NCBI GenBank assembly: GCA_910579935.1
Contig: CAJTVQ010000015.1
Coordinates: 13,904 to 77,903 of the forward strand
From: an uncultured Lachnospiraceae bacterium
Lineage (GTDB): Bacteria > Bacillota > Clostridia > Lachnospirales > Lachnospiraceae
Reading direction: 5' to 3'
DNA: 64,000 nt
Shown: positions 8,101-17,608 of the stretch, one piece after another
Layout: each line of letters opens with the position of its first letter
Position numbering within the stretch: position 1 is the stretch's first letter
The notes under the pieces: model-generated
The model's database searches: none
The model's input: the letters and a program-made list of their open reading frames with translations, nothing else
Told to the model about the DNA's origin: nothing
Program-made: the position numbers and the translations under genes

Positions 8101-9285
8101 ATGTTAGCAGGAGAAATGAAAGAACATCTGAGAAATGTTATCATACCTTTTTGGGAAGGGCTGAAAGACAATGATAATGATGGTTATTACGGCTGGGTCG
8201 GATACGATCTGAAGGTGGATAAGAAAGCGGTGAAGGGCTGTATTTTAAACAGCAGGATCGTATGGTTTTTTTCCAATGCATATAAGATACTGAAAGATGA
8301 AAAGCTGTTGGAAGATGCCAGACATGGATTTGAGTTCATGAAAAGATACTGCATGGATAAAAAATACGGCGGAATCTTCTGGTCCATCCGTTATGACGGG
8401 GAGCCGGAGGAGACCATCAAGCATACGTACAATCAGGCATTTGCCATTTATGCCCTTTCTTCCTATTATGATGCCAGCGGGGATAAGGAAGCGCTGGATA
8501 TGGCGTTTGAACTGTTCCGCATCATAGAGGAGAAGTGCACGGATGAGACAGGGTATCTGGAATGCTTCAGCCGCGCCTTTGAGGAAATCGAAAATGACAA
8601 GCTTTCGGAAAACGGCGTGATTGCGGATAAGACGATGAACACTCTCCTGCATGTACTGGAAGCCTATACGGAACTGTACCGTGTGAGCGGGGATGCGGCA
8701 GTGAAAGATAAACTGAAATGGATACTGGATACCTTTGCCGACAAGGTATACAATCCGCCGCTGCACAGACAGGAAGTGTTCTTTGATGCAGAAATGAATA
8801 CGATCCTTGACCTGCATTCCTATGGCCATGATATTGAGACCGCATGGCTGGTGGACAGGGCGCTGGCAGTTTTGGACGACGATGATTACACGAAGAAACT
8901 GCGTCCGGTCACGAAAGACCTGACGGCACAGATTTACCAAACGGCTTTTGACGGTCATTCCCTTGCCAATGAGTGTGAAAAAGGGGTAGTGGATGAAACC
9001 CGTGTCTGGTGGGTGCAGGCGGAAACGGTGGTGGGATTCCTGAACGGTTACGAACAGGATTCTTCAAAGAAAGAGTATCTGGATGCGGCAAAAAATGTGT
9101 GGGAGTTTATAAAAGAATATGTAGTTGATAAACGGAGCGGGAGTGAGTGGTACTGGAAAGTGGATAAAGAAGGGAAGCCCATCGGGGAAGAACCGATCGT
9201 GGAACCCTGGAAATGCCCGTACCACAATGGAAGAATGTGCTTTGAGGTGATAAGGAGGAGTGAGAATGTCCCGGAATTTGCATAA
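8101..9285 (+). CDS. AGE-family cellobiose/mannobiose 2-epimerase
   Basis: 394-aa (alpha/alpha)6-barrel enzyme of the N-acylglucosamine/cellobiose 2-epimerase family (EC 5.1.3.11 type). It would convert the reducing-end mannose of beta-1,4-manno-oligosaccharides to glucose, giving mannosyl-glucose for phosphorolysis. Family motifs include SRIVWFFSNAYK, KYGGIFWSIRYDG with HTYNQAFAIYALS, LHSYGHDIETAWL and the C-terminal WKCPYHNGRMC, which contain the conserved catalytic histidines. The ATG at 8101 is preferred over 8065 because AAGGAAGGGA precedes it. The gene overlaps the next by 20 bp. Placement before two GH130 genes supports mannobiose as the natural substrate. Confidence 0.9.
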   Translation: MLAGEMKEHLRNVIIPFWEGLKDNDNDGYYGWVGYDLKVDKKAVKGCILNSRIVWFFSNAYKILKDEKLLEDARHGFEFMKRYCMDKKYGGIFWSIRYDGEPEETIKHTYNQAFAIYALSSYYDASGDKEALDMAFELFRIIEEKCTDETGYLECFSRAFEEIENDKLSENGVIADKTMNTLLHVLEAYTELYRVSGDAAVKDKLKWILDTFADKVYNPPLHRQEVFFDAEMNTILDLHSYGHDIETAWLVDRALAVLDDDDYTKKLRPVTKDLTAQIYQTAFDGHSLANECEKGVVDETRVWWVQAETVVGFLNGYEQDSSKKEYLDAAKNVWEFIKEYVVDKRSGSEWYWKVDKEGKPIGEEPIVEPWKCPYHNGRMCFEVIRRSENVPEFA

Positions 9286-10447
9286 GAAATATTATGAGGA
9301 ACTTGAGAAGTACGAAGCGTTGGTGAACCGTAAAAATGAAGTGGATGAAAGTTTTTATAACGGTATTTATGACAGGTATAAATATCCTGTGCTGACAAGG
9401 GAGCATATTCCGTTAACATGGCAGTATGATCTGAATCCGGAGACCAATCCCCATTTCATGAAGCGTCTGGGTATCAATGCAGTCATGAATTCGGGCGCCA
9501 TTGAATTAAACGGAAAATATTATCTGGTTGCCCGCATCGAGGGGGATGACAGAAAGTCTTTCTTCGGAGTGGCGGAGAGTGATAACGGGATTGACGGTTT
9601 CCGCTTCTGGGATTATCCGATTCTTCTTCCGGATACCTGTCCGGAGGAAACCAATGTATATGACATGCGGCTGACAAAGCACGAAGACGGTTATATATAC
9701 GGTGTGTTCTGCTCCGAGAGCAAGGATACTTCGGTAAATGATCTGTCTGCAGCGGTGGCAGCGGCAGGAATTGTCCGGACAAAGGATTTAAAGAACTGGG
9801 AGAGGCTGGACAATCTGACAACCCTGAATTCGCCCCAGCAGAGGAATGTAGTGCTTCATCCGGAGTTTGTGGACGGGAAATATGCGTTTTATACAAGACC
9901 CATGGATGATTTCATTGAAACGGGTTCGGGCGGCGGTATCGGCTTCGGGCTTTGTGAAGATATCACACATGCGGTAGTGGACGAAGAGAAGATGACCAGC
10001 TTAAGGAAATACCACACGATCACGGAAGCCAAGAACGGAGCCGGAGCGGTACCGATCAAAACGGAAAAGGGATGGATCCATATTGCCCACGGCGTGCGCA
10101 ATACGGCAGCGGGACTCCGGTATGTGATCTATGCGTTTGCCACGGATCTGAAGGATCCCACGAAAGTGATCGCGGAGCCTTCCGGGCTGCTGATCGGCCC
10201 CAGAGGCTGGGAGCGTGTAGGCGATGTGTCCAATGTGGTATTTACCAATGGAGCGATTGCAAAGGATAACAGGGAAGTGCTGATTTATTATGCATCCAGC
10301 GACACGAGGATGCATGTGGCGGTAACGACGGTGGAGAAGCTGACGGATTATGTATTTAATACGCCCAAAGATCCGCTGCGTTCCGTGGAATGTGTGGTAC
10401 AGAGATGTGACCTGATCCGTAAGAATTTGGAATTACTGGCAGAATAG
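9266..10447 (+). CDS. GH130 4-O-beta-D-mannosyl-D-glucose phosphorylase (subfamily 1 type)
   Basis: 393-aa five-bladed beta-propeller phosphorylase. It would split mannosyl-beta-1,4-glucose with phosphate into mannose-1-phosphate and glucose (EC 2.4.1.281). The proposed proton donor is D133 in VYDMRL, at nearly the same position as the catalytic Asp of Bacteroides mannosylglucose phosphorylase. The length, the long N-terminal helix segment and the segment EETNVYDMRLTKHEDGYIYG match subfamily 1. The ATG at 9266 is chosen because AGGAGG lies 7 nt upstream. It overlaps the epimerase gene, which makes the substrate of this enzyme, so the two steps are coupled in sequence and translation. Confidence 0.9.
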   Translation: MSRNLHKKYYEELEKYEALVNRKNEVDESFYNGIYDRYKYPVLTREHIPLTWQYDLNPETNPHFMKRLGINAVMNSGAIELNGKYYLVARIEGDDRKSFFGVAESDNGIDGFRFWDYPILLPDTCPEETNVYDMRLTKHEDGYIYGVFCSESKDTSVNDLSAAVAAAGIVRTKDLKNWERLDNLTTLNSPQQRNVVLHPEFVDGKYAFYTRPMDDFIETGSGGGIGFGLCEDITHAVVDEEKMTSLRKYHTITEAKNGAGAVPIKTEKGWIHIAHGVRNTAAGLRYVIYAFATDLKDPTKVIAEPSGLLIGPRGWERVGDVSNVVFTNGAIAKDNREVLIYYASSDTRMHVAVTTVEKLTDYVFNTPKDPLRSVECVVQRCDLIRKNLELLAE

Positions 10448-10516
10448 CTGTCGGATAAGAAGAGGGAAAAGGAAAATTAAATAAAGGAAAACAAAGAAAA
10501 AGAAAGGGTTACGAAG

Positions 10517-11539
10517 ATGGGTAATGTAAAAATGATTAGCGCTCCGGTAAAAAATGTACCTTGGCAGGAAAGGCCGGAGGGATTGAAAGATGCTCCGATA
10601 TGGAGATACAGCGAGAATCCGATCATCGGGAGAAATCCGGTGAAGGGTGTGGCAAGAATATTTAACAGTGCGGTTATGCCTTACGGGGATGAATTCATCG
10701 GCGTATTCCGCGGCGAGCAGGTGAACGGGATTCCTTATATTTATATGGGAAGAAGCAAGGATGCGATTCACTGGGACTTTGACGAGGAGAAGATTCCTTT
10801 TGTGGATGAGGAAGGGAAGCCATTTATGCCGGTATATGCGTACGACCCCCGCCTGGTGAAGGTGGAGGATACGTATTATATCATCTGGTGCCAGGATTTT
10901 TACGGTGCGGCAATCGGAATAGCCAAGACCACCGATTTCAAGACTTTTGTCAGACTGGAGAATCCGTTCCTGCCTTTTAACAGGAATGCAGTGCTGTTCC
11001 CCAGAAAGATCAACGGCAATTTCATGATGCTCAGCCGTCCCAGCGACAGCGGGCACACACCGTTCGGTGATGTGTTCGTAAGCGAAAGCCCGGATTTGGT
11101 ATACTGGGGTAAACACAGACATGTGATGGGCAAAGGAAATGAGTGGTGGGAGTCGCTGAAAATCGGCGGGGGTGCAGCTCCTATTGAGACGACGGAAGGC
11201 TGGCTGCTGTTCTATCACGGCGTAAGCGGAACCTGCAACGGATATGTATATTCCATCGGCGGCGCGATTCTGGATATTGACAATCCGTCTATCGTGAAAT
11301 ACAGATGTGAGAATTTCCTTCTGACGCCGGAAGAGTGGTATGAGGAGAGAGGGTTTGTTCCGAACGTATGCTTCCCGTGTGCGACCATCCATGATTCCGA
11401 GAGCGGAAAGATCGCGATTTATTACGGCGCGGCAGACAGCTATGTGGGACTGGCTTTCACACAGCTGGAGGATATTGTGGGTTATATTAAGGAGCACAGC
11501 GTGGTGACGGCTTCGGATACGGAGATCGGGAGAAGGTAG
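10517..11539 (+). CDS. GH130 beta-1,4-manno-oligosaccharide phosphorylase (subfamily 2 type)
   Basis: 340-aa GH130 phosphorylase, shorter than the preceding paralogue. It would remove mannose-1-phosphate from the non-reducing end of beta-1,4-manno-oligosaccharides (EC 2.4.1.319). The catalytic acid is D110 in AYDPRLVK; other family blocks are RIFNSAVMPYGDEFIGVFRG, NRNAVLFPRKINGNF and IYYGAADSYVGLAF. Having one GH130 of each subfamily matches the division of labour shown for Roseburia: this enzyme shortens longer chains, the other acts after epimerisation. The gene is followed by a very long hairpin that may close this transcription unit. Confidence 0.9.
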   Translation: MGNVKMISAPVKNVPWQERPEGLKDAPIWRYSENPIIGRNPVKGVARIFNSAVMPYGDEFIGVFRGEQVNGIPYIYMGRSKDAIHWDFDEEKIPFVDEEGKPFMPVYAYDPRLVKVEDTYYIIWCQDFYGAAIGIAKTTDFKTFVRLENPFLPFNRNAVLFPRKINGNFMMLSRPSDSGHTPFGDVFVSESPDLVYWGKHRHVMGKGNEWWESLKIGGGAAPIETTEGWLLFYHGVSGTCNGYVYSIGGAILDIDNPSIVKYRCENFLLTPEEWYEERGFVPNVCFPCATIHDSESGKIAIYYGAADSYVGLAFTQLEDIVGYIKEHSVVTASDTEIGRR

Positions 11540-11570
11540 AGCTTATAAACGGCGGTGGGGGGGGTGGTTG

Positions 11571-11683
11571 GCGGGAGCTGCCTTCAGATTGGACGGAGCA
11601 GAAAGCCGCCTGTCTGCCAGCGGAGAGATCCGGCCGGCGGACAGGCGGCTTTCTGCTCCGTCCAATCCGGAGGCAGCTCCCGC
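11571..11683 (+). repeat. Long hairpin: 44-bp inverted repeat arms
   Basis: Left arm 11571-11614 and right arm 11640-11683 are reverse complements over 44 bp with two differences, both giving G-U pairs in RNA. The loop is 25 nt. There is no T-tract, so it is not a standard terminator. It occupies the intergenic region between the GH130_2 gene and the esterase gene. It may be a palindromic mobile-type repeat or a processing/attenuation structure. Confidence 0.85.
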
Positions 11684-11800
11684 GGCCGGCGTTGTCTCAG
11701 GGCGGGGGATGAGGTGGCTTGTGTGGTGGTGTGAGGAATGAGGAATTTGATGGAAGTGGATGGTGGAATGAATAGATCAGAGAGAGGCAGGGGTGGTTGT

Positions 11801-12940
11801 ATGCAGGATATTTTTTGGGAGAAGTATGGGATCGATCATAGGGACGGGATTGTGAACAGGGGGGAACTTGGACGGCTGCGAAGGTGTATGGAGCGGGCGG
11901 CTGAGGGGGAGAGGCTGACGATCGGGTTTATCGGCGGGTCGATTACACAGGGGTCTTTGGCTTCTGCGCCGGAGAAGTGCTATGCTTACCGGGTGTTTGA
12001 ATGGTGGGGGGAGACATTTCCGGATGCGTCGTTTACTTATGTGAATGCGGGCGTGGGAGGGACGACTTCTCAGTTCGGGGTGGCCCGTGTGCAGGAGGAT
12101 TTGCTTCAGTATGAGCCGGATTTTGTCATTGTGGAATTTAGTGTGAATGATGAGGACGAGGAGCATTTTGCGGAGACTTATGAGGGGCTGGTGCGGAGGA
12201 TTTACGGGAGTGATTCTGCACCGGCGGTGGTGCTGGTGCATAATGTGAGGTATGATACCGGAATCAATGCGGAAAACCAGCATCGGAAAATCGGTAAGGC
12301 GTATAAACTGCCGAGTGTGAGTATGAAGCCGGCGATATATGCGAAGGTAGGGGAAGGGAAGATAGCGGCAAGGGATATTACGCCGGACGATCTGCATCCC
12401 AATGATGAGGGACATGCGCTGGTGGCGGGAGTAATCCGGGGGTTCCTTGGGGATGTATATGCGGAATGTGCCGGAAAACGGGATTTGCAGGAGCAAGGGA
12501 CGGGAAGCGGAGGGCTGCCGGAGGCGGTGACGCCCAATGCCTATGAGCAGTCGGTCCGTTATCAGAATGACAACTGTGATGCGGAGTGTTTTGGATTTGA
12601 AAAAGATGCGGAAAATGGAAATGGAAATTTTCGAAAAGGTTGGACGGCGGACAAGATAAATGATAGAATAGTATTTAACATTAAGGGAACGGAACTTGCC
12701 GTTCAATATCGGAAATCTATTCACAAACCTGCGCCGGTCGTCCGTGTTACCGTAGACGGTGACGAAGAAAATGCCCATATTCTGGACGGTAATTTCGATG
12801 AGGACTGGGGCGACTGTTTATACATCGATACGATTGCGGAACGTCTGGAAAACAAATTGCATACGATAGAGATCACTGTCGTGGAGAGTAAGGAGGCCGT
12901 GGTTCCGTTTTATCTGGTATCGGTGATAGGTTCACAGTAG
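11801..12940 (+). CDS. SGNH acetylesterase with C-terminal CBM35-like domain (CE17-like)
   Basis: 379 aa from the chosen ATG. The SGNH hydrolase fold has all blocks: nucleophile S47 in FIGGSITQG, the Gly/Asn of AGVGGTTS, N116 in FSVNDE, and D196/H199 in the DDLHP motif. Residues about 255-379 form a beta-rich carbohydrate-binding-like domain. This two-domain plan matches the mannan O-acetylesterase family CE17 described in Roseburia, which removes 2-O-acetyl groups from manno-oligosaccharides. No signal peptide is seen, so it acts in the cytoplasm on imported oligosaccharides. Start is uncertain: in-frame ATGs occur at 11738 and 11768; 11801 fits the conserved domain start and has AGGGG upstream. 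The 5' half is unusually G-rich. Confidence 0.82.
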   Translation: MQDIFWEKYGIDHRDGIVNRGELGRLRRCMERAAEGERLTIGFIGGSITQGSLASAPEKCYAYRVFEWWGETFPDASFTYVNAGVGGTTSQFGVARVQEDLLQYEPDFVIVEFSVNDEDEEHFAETYEGLVRRIYGSDSAPAVVLVHNVRYDTGINAENQHRKIGKAYKLPSVSMKPAIYAKVGEGKIAARDITPDDLHPNDEGHALVAGVIRGFLGDVYAECAGKRDLQEQGTGSGGLPEAVTPNAYEQSVRYQNDNCDAECFGFEKDAENGNGNFRKGWTADKINDRIVFNIKGTELAVQYRKSIHKPAPVVRVTVDGDEENAHILDGNFDEDWGDCLYIDTIAERLENKLHTIEITVVESKEAVVPFYLVSVIGSQ

Positions 12941-12949
12941 GAGGAAAAT

Positions 12950-15205
12950 ATGGGAGCAGCGAAAAACGGTATCAGGGAAAAAATGCATCAGAGAATTTCG
13001 GCAGCAAAGGACGGCGGTACCAGGGAAAAGGCGCGCAGAAAGGATTCTGTGCCGGAAGCGGAAGGCAGGCGGGGGAAGCGGGCAAAGAGAGCGGAACAGC
13101 CGGCGCCTAAAAAAGGCCGCAGCGTTTCTTTTAATAAGGGAGGACGCACTGCTTCGGAGAGGAATACAAGTATCATGAGAACCCTGATCGGGGCGTTCAT
13201 GGTTCCTATTGTGCTGATCATCATTCTGGGCGTGGTTTCCTATATGACGGCTTCCAATACGATTAAGAATAAAGTGGAGGAGTCTTCAGAGTCCACTCTG
13301 GCGGCTATGGGTATGTATTGCGAGATGCTGGTGGGAAATGTATCCAGCAAGGCGCTGGAACTGGTGGCGAGTGACAACCTCTCATCCTATTATGACTATT
13401 ATGCGAAAAAAAATGAGGCGGAAGCGATGCAGTACTGGAGGGATGCAAAGAAGAATCTGCTTCAGATAAAAGCGAGTGTGAAGTACATATACAGTTACAG
13501 CATTATACCGGAGAACGGAACGTATCTTACCTCTGCTTCGGGGACGATGGGAGATAACGTACTGGAGAGGTTTTTGGAATCGCCGGAAGGAAAACATTTC
13601 CAGGAAAACAGCACGCAGAAAAATGCGTGGTTCGGTTACCATACTTTTTTGGATGAGCAGATGAAGATTTCTCCTGAAAAGTACGGGCTCGTTTTCTATC
13701 AGAAATTTTTAAGGACCAATACATTTCTGGTGCTGGATATCACGACGGAAGCGGTGGAGCAGGTTCTGAACGGCATGGATTTCGGTGAAAACAGCATTAA
13801 AGCGCTCATTACGCAGGACGGGCGGGAAATTGTCCGTATTCAGCAGGGCGGCGAGGGTGTCATACCGGAGGGAGATGAACCGGTTTTTACGGATAAAGAG
13901 TTTTATATAGAAAGTCTTGGCGCCAAAGAGATGGGCAGCCGGTATGTAAAGTATGACGGAGACAGTTACCTGTATCTGTATATGCCGATAGGAAAGACAG
14001 GAATTATGCTCTGCAGCCTGATTCCCCAGCGCAACATTGTGAAGGAAGTTAGTTTCATAAGGAATCTCTGTGTGGCGATGATCATACTGGCGTGCGTGAT
14101 CGCATTTGTGATCGGAAGCAGGATTGCAACCGGTATGAGTAAGTCCGTCAAACTGATCACGAATGGCCTGGATAAAGTGTCGGAAGGCGACCTGACCCAG
14201 CGTTTTGATATGAAGCGCAGGGATGAGTTCGGCCTGCTGGCAAATGGCCTCAATGATATGATGGCGAGTATGCGGACACTGATGGCGGATATGAAGAAGT
14301 TTGGAAATCATGTAAAGGAAATGGCGGACGGCGTTGCTTTGAAGTCGGATACCATTGATACTTCCATTAAGGAGATTTCGCGCGCGGTGGACGACGTGGC
14401 AGCGGGGACGCAGATGCAGGCGAAAGATGCAGATAAGAGTAACGAAAAGATGACGTATTTCGCGCAAAAGGTGGACCATGCATGTGAAGGGGCCGATGAT
14501 ATGGGAAATGCCATAGACCGTGCGACTACGGCAGTCGGGCAGGGACGTGTCATCGTGGATGAACTGAGCGAGAAGACGGAAACCACCGTGGCGATTACAA
14601 AAGTCCTGGTGGACAATATTAATGATGTACAGGAGCGGTCTTCGGAAATCGAAGGGTTTATTGATACGATAAACAGCATTGCAAGGCAGACCAATCTGCT
14701 TTCCCTGAATGCCTCCATCGAAGCGGCCAGGGCCGGCGAGAACGGAAGAGGGTTTGCTGTTGTGGCGGAAGAAATCAGGAAACTTGCGGATGAATCCATG
14801 CAGGCAGGAAAGAATATTAAGAATATCGTGGAGAACATCGTGGAGACTACGAAAAAAACGACAGATTCCGCAAGGGAAGCGGAGACTATCGTTTTTGCCC
14901 AGGCGGATGCGTTAAAAGAAACGGTAGAGGTATTCGGAGAGATCAACACATGTGTGGAGCGTCTTGTAAACGGCTTGAAGAATATAGCGGACAGTATGCG
15001 GGAAATTAACGTGGAAAAGGATATGGTGCAGGAATCCATCCGGAATATTTCCGTTGTTTCCGAGCAGGCTGCCGTTGCCACGGAGGAAGTGACCGCCTCT
15101 TTGGACGGACAGGTTAAGATTATTTCTGACCTGACGGAAGATGTGGAACTGTTGAAGAAAGAAGCGGATGCATTGGATAAGTCGATCAGCAGATTTATTG
15201 TATAA
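12950..15205 (+). CDS. Methyl-accepting chemotaxis protein with basic cytoplasmic N-extension
   Basis: 751-aa transmembrane chemoreceptor. Layout: an unusual Lys/Arg-rich N-terminal extension (1-75), TM1 (about 79-98), an extracellular sensor of about 270 residues probably of Cache type, TM2 (about 370-393), HAMP (about 395-445) and a long coiled signalling domain. The hairpin tip, IARQTNLLSLNASIEAARAG plus ENGRGFAVVAEEIRKLA, lies at about 575-612. It starts 9 bp after the esterase stop inside a mannan-utilisation locus, so it probably steers cells toward mannan-derived sugars or a bound binding protein; the ligand is inferred. No C-terminal methyltransferase-tether motif is seen. Confidence 0.9.
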   Translation: MGAAKNGIREKMHQRISAAKDGGTREKARRKDSVPEAEGRRGKRAKRAEQPAPKKGRSVSFNKGGRTASERNTSIMRTLIGAFMVPIVLIIILGVVSYMTASNTIKNKVEESSESTLAAMGMYCEMLVGNVSSKALELVASDNLSSYYDYYAKKNEAEAMQYWRDAKKNLLQIKASVKYIYSYSIIPENGTYLTSASGTMGDNVLERFLESPEGKHFQENSTQKNAWFGYHTFLDEQMKISPEKYGLVFYQKFLRTNTFLVLDITTEAVEQVLNGMDFGENSIKALITQDGREIVRIQQGGEGVIPEGDEPVFTDKEFYIESLGAKEMGSRYVKYDGDSYLYLYMPIGKTGIMLCSLIPQRNIVKEVSFIRNLCVAMIILACVIAFVIGSRIATGMSKSVKLITNGLDKVSEGDLTQRFDMKRRDEFGLLANGLNDMMASMRTLMADMKKFGNHVKEMADGVALKSDTIDTSIKEISRAVDDVAAGTQMQAKDADKSNEKMTYFAQKVDHACEGADDMGNAIDRATTAVGQGRVIVDELSEKTETTVAITKVLVDNINDVQERSSEIEGFIDTINSIARQTNLLSLNASIEAARAGENGRGFAVVAEEIRKLADESMQAGKNIKNIVENIVETTKKTTDSAREAETIVFAQADALKETVEVFGEINTCVERLVNGLKNIADSMREINVEKDMVQESIRNISVVSEQAAVATEEVTASLDGQVKIISDLTEDVELLKKEADALDKSISRFIV

Positions 15206-15234
15206 AAAGTGCGTCCGTACTTGTAGGAAAGGAT

Positions 15235-17571
15235 ATGGATGTCAGAATGTTTCGAGATGATTTTGCATGGGGCGTTGCGAGCAGCGCCTATCAGATAGAA
15301 GGAAAAGATAAAGAGGACGGATGCGGCAGTACAATATGGGACGCTTTTGCCGCTGCAGGAAAAATAGCGGACGGGCAGGACGCGGACGTAAGCTGTGACG
15401 GTATGCACAGGTATAAAGAGGATTTTGCACTGATGCGCATACTGGGGGTAAAACATTACCGGTTTTCCTTAAACTGGGCGAGAATACTCCCGGAGGGAAC
15501 AGGCAGGGTAAATGAGAAGGGGATTCAGTTTTACCGCGATATGATACAGGAGATGGTGAAAAATGGTATTACGCCTTATATCACGATGTATCATTGGGAA
15601 CTTCCCCAGGCGTTACAGGAGAGAGGCGGCTGGCTGAATGAGGAGATCATCCAATGGTTTGGCGAGTATGCAAAAGTGGTGGCGGAGAATTTTTCCGATG
15701 TATGTGAATATTTTATCACTTTAAACGAGCCGCAGTGCTTTGTCGGGCTGGGGCATCTGTCGGGAGTACATGCGCCGGGGCTGAAGCTTTTGGTTAAGGA
15801 TGTATTTCAGGTGGCGCATAATGTGCTGCGTGCCCATGGTCAGGCGGTCATTCAATTGAGAAAGTATGCCTGCCGGCCGATTCGTATCGGTTATGCGCCT
15901 ACCTGCGGTATGGCGTATCCGGCGACGGAGCGTGAGGAAGATATTGCAGCGGCGAAAAAGGTATTATTCGGTTTTTATAATCCGGTAGAAAACTGGACAT
16001 GGAACGTGACATGGTTTTCGGATCCCGTATTTTTAGGACATTATCCTGAGGAAGGCATGAAGAAATATGCGGAGTATCTGCCGGAGATCACGGAAGAAGA
16101 TATGAAGCTGATTTCCCAGCCGCTGGATTTTATGGGACAGAATATCTATAACGGCTATATGGTTCGTGCCGGAGAAGACGGGGAGCCGGAATTTGTGGGA
16201 AGAAAAGCCGGGCACCCAAAGACGGCGGCGAACTGGCCGGTAACGCCCGAAGCTCTGTACTGGGGCGTGCGTTTCCTGAGCGAAAGGTATCAGCTTCCGC
16301 TGTACATTACGGAAAACGGGATGTCCTGTCATGACGTTGTTTCGGAAGACGGCCGGGTGCACGATCCCAACCGTATTGATTTCCTGGACCGGTATCTGTC
16401 TGCACTGCAGAAAGCCGGTGATGACGGGGCGGACATCAGAGGCTATTTCTTATGGACTTTTCTTGATAACTTTGAGTGGGATAAAGGCTATAACGAGCGG
16501 TTCGGCATTGTGCATGTGGACTTTGAGACACAGAAACGGACGGTGAAGGATTCGGCGCTCTGGTATCAGAAGGTGATGGAAACCAATGGAAAAGAACTTA
16601 GTATCAATAAACCGGTGCGGGAAATCCTGTTTATTGACCCGGTATTCAAAAAGATGGTCTGGGGCGGAACGCGCATGGGGGCGGAGTTTGGTTATGAACT
16701 GCCTTCCGACCATATCGGGGAGTGCTGGGGAATCAGCGCCCACCCGCACGGAGACTGTGAAGTGCGGGAAGGATATTATCAGGGAAAGAAGTTATCCGAA
16801 TTATGGAAAGAACAGCCGGAATTGTTCGGAAATTACGATGCGCCGGGCTTCCCGCTGTTGATCAAGATCATTGATGCCGGGCAGGATTTAAGCATACAGG
16901 TGCATCCGGATGACGCCTATGCCAAAACAAGGGAAAACGGAAGCCTGGGCAAAACGGAATGCTGGTATGTGGTGGACTGCGATGAGAATTCCGGTCTGGT
17001 GATCGGACACAATGCCGGAAGCAGGGAAGAAATGCGGGCGATGATAGAAGAAGGCCGATGGTCGGGATTCCTGCGTGAACTTCAGGTGCATAAGGGTGAT
17101 TTTATACAGATCGATCCCGGAACGGTCCATGCCATCAAGGGCGGGCTGATGATTTTGGAAACGCAGCAGAGCAGCGATATTACCTACCGTCTGTATGATT
17201 ACGGACGTTTGGTAGACGGTAAGCCGCGGGAACTGCATCTGGGTAAAAGCATGGACGTGATCACCGTACCGGCAAAGAATGCGGCAGACAGCATAAAGAG
17301 TACGCTGGGGCTGCCGGTAAATACCATGAATATGCTGGAGTCCAACCAGTATTATACCGTTTGGAAAATAGATGTGGAAAAAGAGTTTTCCTTAGAACAG
17401 GAATATCCGTTTATGGATATGAGTGTTATTGAGGGAGAAGGGCTGATAAACGGGCAGATGATTAAGAAAGGGGATCATTTTGTCATTCCGTCGGGGTTCG
17501 GAACGGTAGAACTGCGGGGGAATATGCAGATCATTGCTTCGGCGGCAGGGGCGCAGCCGGGCAGTAATTAA
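15235..17571 (+). CDS. GH1 beta-glucosidase fused to type I mannose-6-phosphate isomerase
   Basis: 778-aa two-enzyme fusion. Residues 1-455 are a complete GH1 barrel with acid/base E165 (TLNEPQ) and nucleophile E360 (YITENGM). Residues 462-770 are a complete type I phosphomannose isomerase: the zinc ligands Q555 and H557 (QVHPDD), E575 (GKTECWYV) and H632 (GTVHAI) are present, with the catalytic-arginine block SSDITYRLYDYGR. The GH1 part would remove non-reducing beta-glucose from glucomanno-oligosaccharides; the isomerase converts mannose-6-phosphate, made from the GH130 product, into fructose-6-phosphate. There is no stop, signal peptide or long linker between them. Both halves lie in one open frame without a compositional break, so this is not an annotation artefact. 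Confidence 0.9.
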   Translation: MDVRMFRDDFAWGVASSAYQIEGKDKEDGCGSTIWDAFAAAGKIADGQDADVSCDGMHRYKEDFALMRILGVKHYRFSLNWARILPEGTGRVNEKGIQFYRDMIQEMVKNGITPYITMYHWELPQALQERGGWLNEEIIQWFGEYAKVVAENFSDVCEYFITLNEPQCFVGLGHLSGVHAPGLKLLVKDVFQVAHNVLRAHGQAVIQLRKYACRPIRIGYAPTCGMAYPATEREEDIAAAKKVLFGFYNPVENWTWNVTWFSDPVFLGHYPEEGMKKYAEYLPEITEEDMKLISQPLDFMGQNIYNGYMVRAGEDGEPEFVGRKAGHPKTAANWPVTPEALYWGVRFLSERYQLPLYITENGMSCHDVVSEDGRVHDPNRIDFLDRYLSALQKAGDDGADIRGYFLWTFLDNFEWDKGYNERFGIVHVDFETQKRTVKDSALWYQKVMETNGKELSINKPVREILFIDPVFKKMVWGGTRMGAEFGYELPSDHIGECWGISAHPHGDCEVREGYYQGKKLSELWKEQPELFGNYDAPGFPLLIKIIDAGQDLSIQVHPDDAYAKTRENGSLGKTECWYVVDCDENSGLVIGHNAGSREEMRAMIEEGRWSGFLRELQVHKGDFIQIDPGTVHAIKGGLMILETQQSSDITYRLYDYGRLVDGKPRELHLGKSMDVITVPAKNAADSIKSTLGLPVNTMNMLESNQYYTVWKIDVEKEFSLEQEYPFMDMSVIEGEGLINGQMIKKGDHFVIPSGFGTVELRGNMQIIASAAGAQPGSN

Positions 17572-17608
17572 CTGCCGAGAGGGGTAACGGCCCTGCTGCG
17601 AAGCTGCG

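Noticed and set aside
11777..12778. 333-aa open frame on the minus strand
   Set aside because: It is an antisense shadow of the esterase gene caused by its G-rich codon use; no ribosome binding site or similarity.
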